Shown here: positions 63,701-64,000 of the stretch, piece after piece
How the letters are laid out: every line of letters starts with the position of its first letter
How positions within the stretch are numbered: position 1 is the first letter of the stretch
Origin: Muricea muricata
Lineage: Eukaryota > Cnidaria > Anthozoa > Malacalcyonacea > Plexauridae
Assembly: GCA_963855995.1 (NCBI GenBank)
Contig: OY979722.1
Coordinates: forward strand, 3,348,001-3,412,000
Direction: 5' to 3'
Length of the DNA stretch: 64,000 nucleotides
The notes under the pieces: model-generated
Seen by the model: only the letters and a program-made list of their open reading frames with translations
Database searches by the model: none
What the model was told of the DNA's origin: nothing
Made by a program: the position numbers and the translations under genes

Positions 63701-63840
63701 CTAAACATATCTTGGTCATCCTCCCAAACATATCCAGCTTTACCTGCATTTGGTGTAGAGAGATGAGTGGTCAAAAATTTGCCTGTTTTGTCAAACACAA
63801 ATTCAAACCACATAACATCCGGAACCTTTTTCGATTCCAT
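33771..63840 (-). CDS. INTS8: Integrator complex subunit 8 (30 exons, complete)
   Basis: Exons, 5' to 3': 63744-63840, 63248-63309, 62438-62580, 62123-62189, 61825-61898, 61656-61715, 61121-61175, 60139-60260, 59190-59391, 58471-58626, 57683-57925, 56677-56765, 56130-56214, 55818-55902, 44107-44243, 43091-43201, 41626-41789, 40960-41012, 40112-40233, 39718-39802, 38741-38828, 38448-38481, 37557-37690, 37226-37344, 36793-36896, 36545-36595, 36262-36335, 35534-35598, 34088-34131, 33771-33887. All joins use AG/GT and keep phase; total 3042 bases, 1013 residues (human about 995). Start chosen at 63840: GCC before ATGG, and MESKKVPDVMWFEFVFD matches the INTS8 N terminus with its WFEF motif. INTS8 is an alpha-helical repeat scaffold that tethers PP2A to Integrator and so attenuates RNA polymerase II transcription in the nucleus. 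Confidence 0.93.
37085..37225. repeat. Dispersed repeat in INTS8 intron 24
   Basis: Contains AGTATCCCTGGTGTCATGGC and a preceding GACTTGAAGTCA word. An inverted relative lies in intron 8 at about 59840-59950 (ATGACACCAGGGATACT, GTGACTTCAACTC). Non-coding, unclassified. Confidence 0.45.
37738..37990 (-). mobile_element. Penelope-like terminal repeat with hammerhead-like motif
   Basis: Intron 22 of INTS8. The minus strand contains CCTGATGAAGACACTAGACC followed by GGAGTGTCGAAACGTTGCG, a word order typical of terminal repeats of Penelope-like retroelements, which are known to encode hammerhead ribozymes. A 76-codon frame crosses it but has no known protein similarity that I can name. Confidence 0.5.
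37835..37885 (-). ncRNA. Hammerhead-ribozyme-like motif, copy A
   Basis: On the minus strand: CTGATGA (37878-37872), a 6-bp stem II (GACACT with AGTGTC, loop AGACCGG), GAAA, then a minimal stem III (CG-TTG-CG) and TC at the cleavage position. Core bases fit the consensus CUGAUGA...GAAA...UH. Stem I pairs poorly, so it may be inactive. Confidence 0.45.
38205..38395 (-). repeat. CTTGCATCAAG-type subrepeat element, copy 2
   Basis: INTS8 intron 22. Contains GCTCCTGCAGGCTTGATACC, ATCAAGTCGATATCAGG and TTATCCACAAGCGTGATGCA, matching copies at 3040 and 40412. Confidence 0.6.
40412..40735 (+). repeat. CTTGCATCAAG-type subrepeat element, copy 3
   Basis: INTS8 intron 18. The longest copy; starts with GCTCCTGCAGGCTTGTACCT and ends with ATATCGGCTTGATGACAGCA, and so contains both ends seen singly in copies 1 and 2. 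Confidence 0.65.
41265..41510. repeat. CTTGCATCAAG-type subrepeat element, copy 4 (diverged)
   Basis: INTS8 intron 17. Contains GCCATCAAGCCGACACCAAG, CTGCAAGTTGTCAAAGACTT and CTTGATTTAACTTGATG. More diverged than copies 2 and 3. Confidence 0.5.
41860..42085. repeat. CTTGCATCAAG-type subrepeat element, copy 5 (diverged)
   Basis: INTS8 intron 16. Contains GATGCAGGCTTGGTAGCTTG, GGCTTGATGATAACAGGC and TTATCTATAAGCTTAATGCA. Confidence 0.5.
43249..43429. repeat. Near-perfect long hairpin in INTS8 intron 15
   Basis: Two arms of about 85-90 bases (43249-43338 and 43344-43429) are almost exact reverse complements, separated by about 5 bases. Both include the hammerhead-like word GAAGATCCGAGCTTACGGAT and the stem GTGGTGTTTCCAC. 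The hairpin lies about 50 bases upstream (in transcript sense) of the exon 16 acceptor. Confidence 0.75.
43286..43340 (-). ncRNA. Hammerhead-ribozyme-like motif, copy B
   Basis: Minus strand: CTGATGA (43332-43326), stem II GATCCG/CGGATC with loop AGCTTA, GAAA (43306-43303), then GC-TCT-GC as a 2-bp stem III. The base expected to be U after stem III is A. Flanking ATTATTAT and ATAATAAA can form stem I. The opposite hairpin arm repeats it on the plus strand, with CGATGA in place of CTGATGA. Confidence 0.45.
44686..44789. repeat. Hairpin repeat with GCCTTCGGC loop, near the sulfatase
   Basis: CCGTGTTGTATCAGATATAC (44705-) pairs with GTATATGCTGATACAACACGG (trimmed; ends 44769) around a CGCCTTCGGCTCG apex. 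Downstream of the sulfatase gene in INTS8 intron 14. Confidence 0.6.
45317..45322 (-). terminator. Candidate sulfatase polyadenylation signal
   Basis: AATAAA on the minus strand, about 250 bases after the sulfatase stop codon. Another lies at 45090-45095. Confidence 0.45.
45571..47220 (-). CDS. Arylsulfatase B/I/J-type sulfatase, intronless, nested in INTS8 intron 14
   Basis: 549 residues, close to ARSB/ARSI/ARSJ lengths. ATG at 47220 in GAGCCATGG; upstream in-frame TTG at 47244 is not needed. Hydrophobic signal peptide, residues about 7-24 (FHLLLCFYLATLNPLAA). Alkaline-phosphatase-like sulfatase domain: metal ligands D38-D39 (VADDLGYND), formylglycine cysteine C76 in CTPSRSQLLTGR, K129 and H131 (MIGKWHLGH), H226 (QAPHGPLQVP), D284-N285 (TTDNGG), K302 (LRGGKGSFWEGG). 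Their spacing matches the ARSB active site as I recall it. The C-terminal subdomain includes a lysine/cysteine-rich insert (about CKKKNMFNFDKKCKSKKKY) and WKLLVG. Likely hydrolyses sulfate esters on glycosaminoglycans or other sulfated glycans in lysosomes or outside cells; exact substrate not deducible. No frameshift or stop, so probably active. Confidence 0.93.
   Translation of the reverse strand: MEHCVPGFHLLLCFYLATLNPLAARSAKPANIVLVVADDLGYNDVGFHGSEINTPNLDNLARTGVTLEDYYVSRSCTPSRSQLLTGRYGIHTGQYRNIQPLQPTCLRLDEVTIAQKLKERNYKTHMIGKWHLGHSMIECTPTRRGFDSFYGILLGSGDHYRYFKRERVKGTDHYGYDFWRNNTVSRAEGLSGTYSTAVYANEAQRVISAHDPKYPLFMYLAFQAPHGPLQVPRSWRQRNKAIADVKRQYLAGMVTAVDAAVGELVRSLKSRGLWENTVLVFTTDNGGQIMSGGSNWPLRGGKGSFWEGGIKGVGLVNSPLIKLPGRKSHKLMHVSDWFPTFVHLSQGDLNGTKPLDGVNQWDTISSNAANPRKEVLLGMLSSHSVSRINQHRLSKECREYIPISLRRCKKKNMFNFDKKCKSKKKYCFTYNGSKWCHRAAIRRGRWKLLVGIQKPGNWIPARGSGTQKYCSSQHENESHLQLFNIKRDPSETTNMARRNPKKVAKLMARLEKYRSRSVPEWFAYRDIRGSPMYNGGVWGPWILSKRTIV
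47324..47331 (-). promoter_or_regulatory. Sulfatase TATA box
   Basis: TATAAATA on the minus strand within CTATAAATAGCG, about 104 bases upstream of the ATG. A start site near 47295-47300 would give a leader of about 75-80 bases with no upstream ATG. This indicates that the nested gene has its own promoter. Confidence 0.65.
48412..48475. repeat. Hairpin repeat with CGCCTTGGC loop
   Basis: CCGATCTGTATCTGA (48412-48426) pairs with TCAGATACAGATCGG (48461-48475). Same architecture as 44686-44789 with a different stem. A half copy lies near 48290. Confidence 0.55.
49471..49673. repeat. Near-perfect palindrome, about 95-base arms
   Basis: Arms 49471-49566 and 49579-49673 are almost exact reverse complements (for example GAAGATTAGCATCTTGAAAC and GTTTCAAGATGCTAATCTTC) around a 12-base centre. 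In INTS8 intron 14, upstream of the sulfatase. Likely a young MITE or foldback insertion. Confidence 0.75.
53317..53353. repeat. AAAAC microsatellite
   Basis: About seven AAAAC units with one G substitution. Confidence 0.8.
56360..56605. repeat. CTTGCATCAAG-type subrepeat element, copy 6
   Basis: INTS8 intron 12. Contains CTTGATGCAAGTTGTGGATT, CATCAAGCCCGTTGGCTTCA and CTTGCATCAAGTCTGTTGAC. Confidence 0.55.
57140..57195 (-). repeat. Degenerate relative of the hammerhead-like repeat
   Basis: INTS8 intron 11. The minus strand reads ATGATGAAGATCCGAGCC, then GGTTCGAAAGATTTGC; clearly related to copy B, with core changes. Confidence 0.45.
57283..57525 (+). mobile_element. SINE-like element with conserved core, INTS8 intron 11
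   Basis: Contains GAGGAAACCGGAGTACCCGA, a core word seen in many animal SINE-like repeats, and the pol III B-box-like words GGGTTCGAGTCC and GAATCGAACTCG. Downstream it reads GGTGAAAGGCAAGTGGTCTG. Starts after a TTATTATTATT run. Not a functional tRNA. Confidence 0.45.
57966..58450. repeat. Pentanucleotide satellite filling INTS8 intron 10
   Basis: Tandem 5-mers of the form CCAYR: mixed CCATA/CCACA units, 12 CCATG units (58041-58100) and an uninterrupted block of 37 CCACA units (58161-58345). Intron 10 runs from 58470 to 57926, so nearly all of it is satellite. As the unit is 5 bases and has no stop codons, all six frames are open over long distances; these frames are not genes. The transcript strand is UGUGG-rich. 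Confidence 0.95.
62985..63232. mobile_element. TIR element with AGATGATC subrepeats, INTS8 intron 2
   Basis: TTGGCTTGATTTATAC at the left end mirrors GTATGAATCAGGCCA at the right end. The interior is built of GACAGATGATC/GATCATCTGTC words in both orientations. Ends about 15 bases from the exon 2 donor. No coding capacity. Confidence 0.6.
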
Positions 63841-63909
63841 GGCAAATACGTAAACATTTAAACTAGATATTGGATATTTTAACGATTTTTTAAAATCTTC
63901 TAAAACAAT

Positions 63910-63948
63910 TTAAATTATATCTTCCCTCGCTCCTTCATCGGCCGCCAT
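63910..63948 (-). promoter_or_regulatory. Upstream ORF in the INTS8 5' leader
   Basis: An ATG at 63948 in GCATGGCGGCC opens a 12-codon frame (MAADEGAREDII, stop) that closes 69 bases before the INTS8 start. If the leader reaches this far it is a uORF that could lower INTS8 translation. The ATGGCGGC word also resembles a YY1 site, common at housekeeping promoters. Transcript start unknown. Confidence 0.35.
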
Positions 63949-64000
63949 GCTTGTCGACCATGCACGAACTGGTCCGGCCATTTCCGAAATGAAAGCACAA
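63947..64000 (+). CDS. Possible first exon of a divergent gene (cut by window end)
   Basis: GCCGCCATG is a strong initiation context, and the frame MLVDHARTGPAISEMKAQ stays open for 18 codons to the window edge. It points away from INTS8 only about 110 bases from the INTS8 ATG, as expected for a bidirectional promoter. Too short to identify; could be chance. Confidence 0.25.
   Translation, partial: MLVDHARTGPAISEMKAQ

Larger units (their letters stand above)
55818..63840 (-). other. INTS8: INTS8 5' exon block (exons 1-14)
   Basis: Encodes the N-terminal half. Landmarks: WFEF at residues 11-14 (bases 63799-63810), known in the family as needed for PP2A binding; LLALHVASYLDWNLGVLEAG (exon 3); LLLYYRW plus IVRAVVDQSS (exons 5-6); IIGQICFDLATLYFYKGN (exon 9); KKCLSGYYTACCSLL (exon 10); WKVCCCNTTGNLLAGR (exon 11). 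Exon 8 uses a weaker donor (AG|GTGGCC); the phase is right and no better site lies nearby. Exons 12-14 are the least conserved and are accepted mainly on phase and splice sites. Confidence 0.85.

Overview
The window is AT-rich, intron-dense animal DNA. Gene content (CNOT10, INTS8, an arylsulfatase), exon sizes and the repeat style (foldback elements, hammerhead-like repeats, hairpins with a GCCTTCGGC loop) suggest a cnidarian, most likely an anthozoan such as a coral or sea anemone. The species call is an inference. Only three host genes are supported by protein similarity, which I judged from memory of the families.

Layout. (1) 218-5309, plus strand: the last seven exons of CNOT10, a CCR4-NOT deadenylase subunit; its 5' part lies outside the window. 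(2) About 6.43-33.49 kb: a giant imperfect palindrome filling the space between the two convergent genes. The left arm (about 6.43-19.84 kb) reappears reverse-complemented in the right arm (about 20.70-33.49 kb). The arms differ by many substitutions and by private transposon insertions, so the palindrome is old. It carries conserved rows of hairpins, tRNA-like SINE pieces and, in both arms, a decayed multi-exon gene-like sequence. A non-LTR retrotransposon 3' end sits at its centre. (3) 33771-63840, minus strand: a complete INTS8 gene (Integrator subunit 8). I could join 30 exons with consistent splice phases into a 1013-residue protein. (4) Inside INTS8 intron 14 (44244-55817), same strand: an intronless arylsulfatase B/I/J-type gene (45571-47220) with its own TATA box, signal peptide and a full sulfatase active site.

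Introns of both housekeeping genes hold many non-autonomous repeats. These include a CTTGCATCAAG subrepeat family (six copies), hammerhead-ribozyme-like Penelope-type fragments, near-perfect hairpins, a TIR element beside INTS8 exon 2, and a pentanucleotide satellite that makes up nearly all of INTS8 intron 10.

CNOT10 and INTS8 both belong to RNA-processing machines (deadenylation; transcription attenuation with PP2A), but nothing in the sequence shows joint regulation. The sulfatase is unrelated in function (lysosomal or secreted glycosaminoglycan or sulfated glycan turnover).
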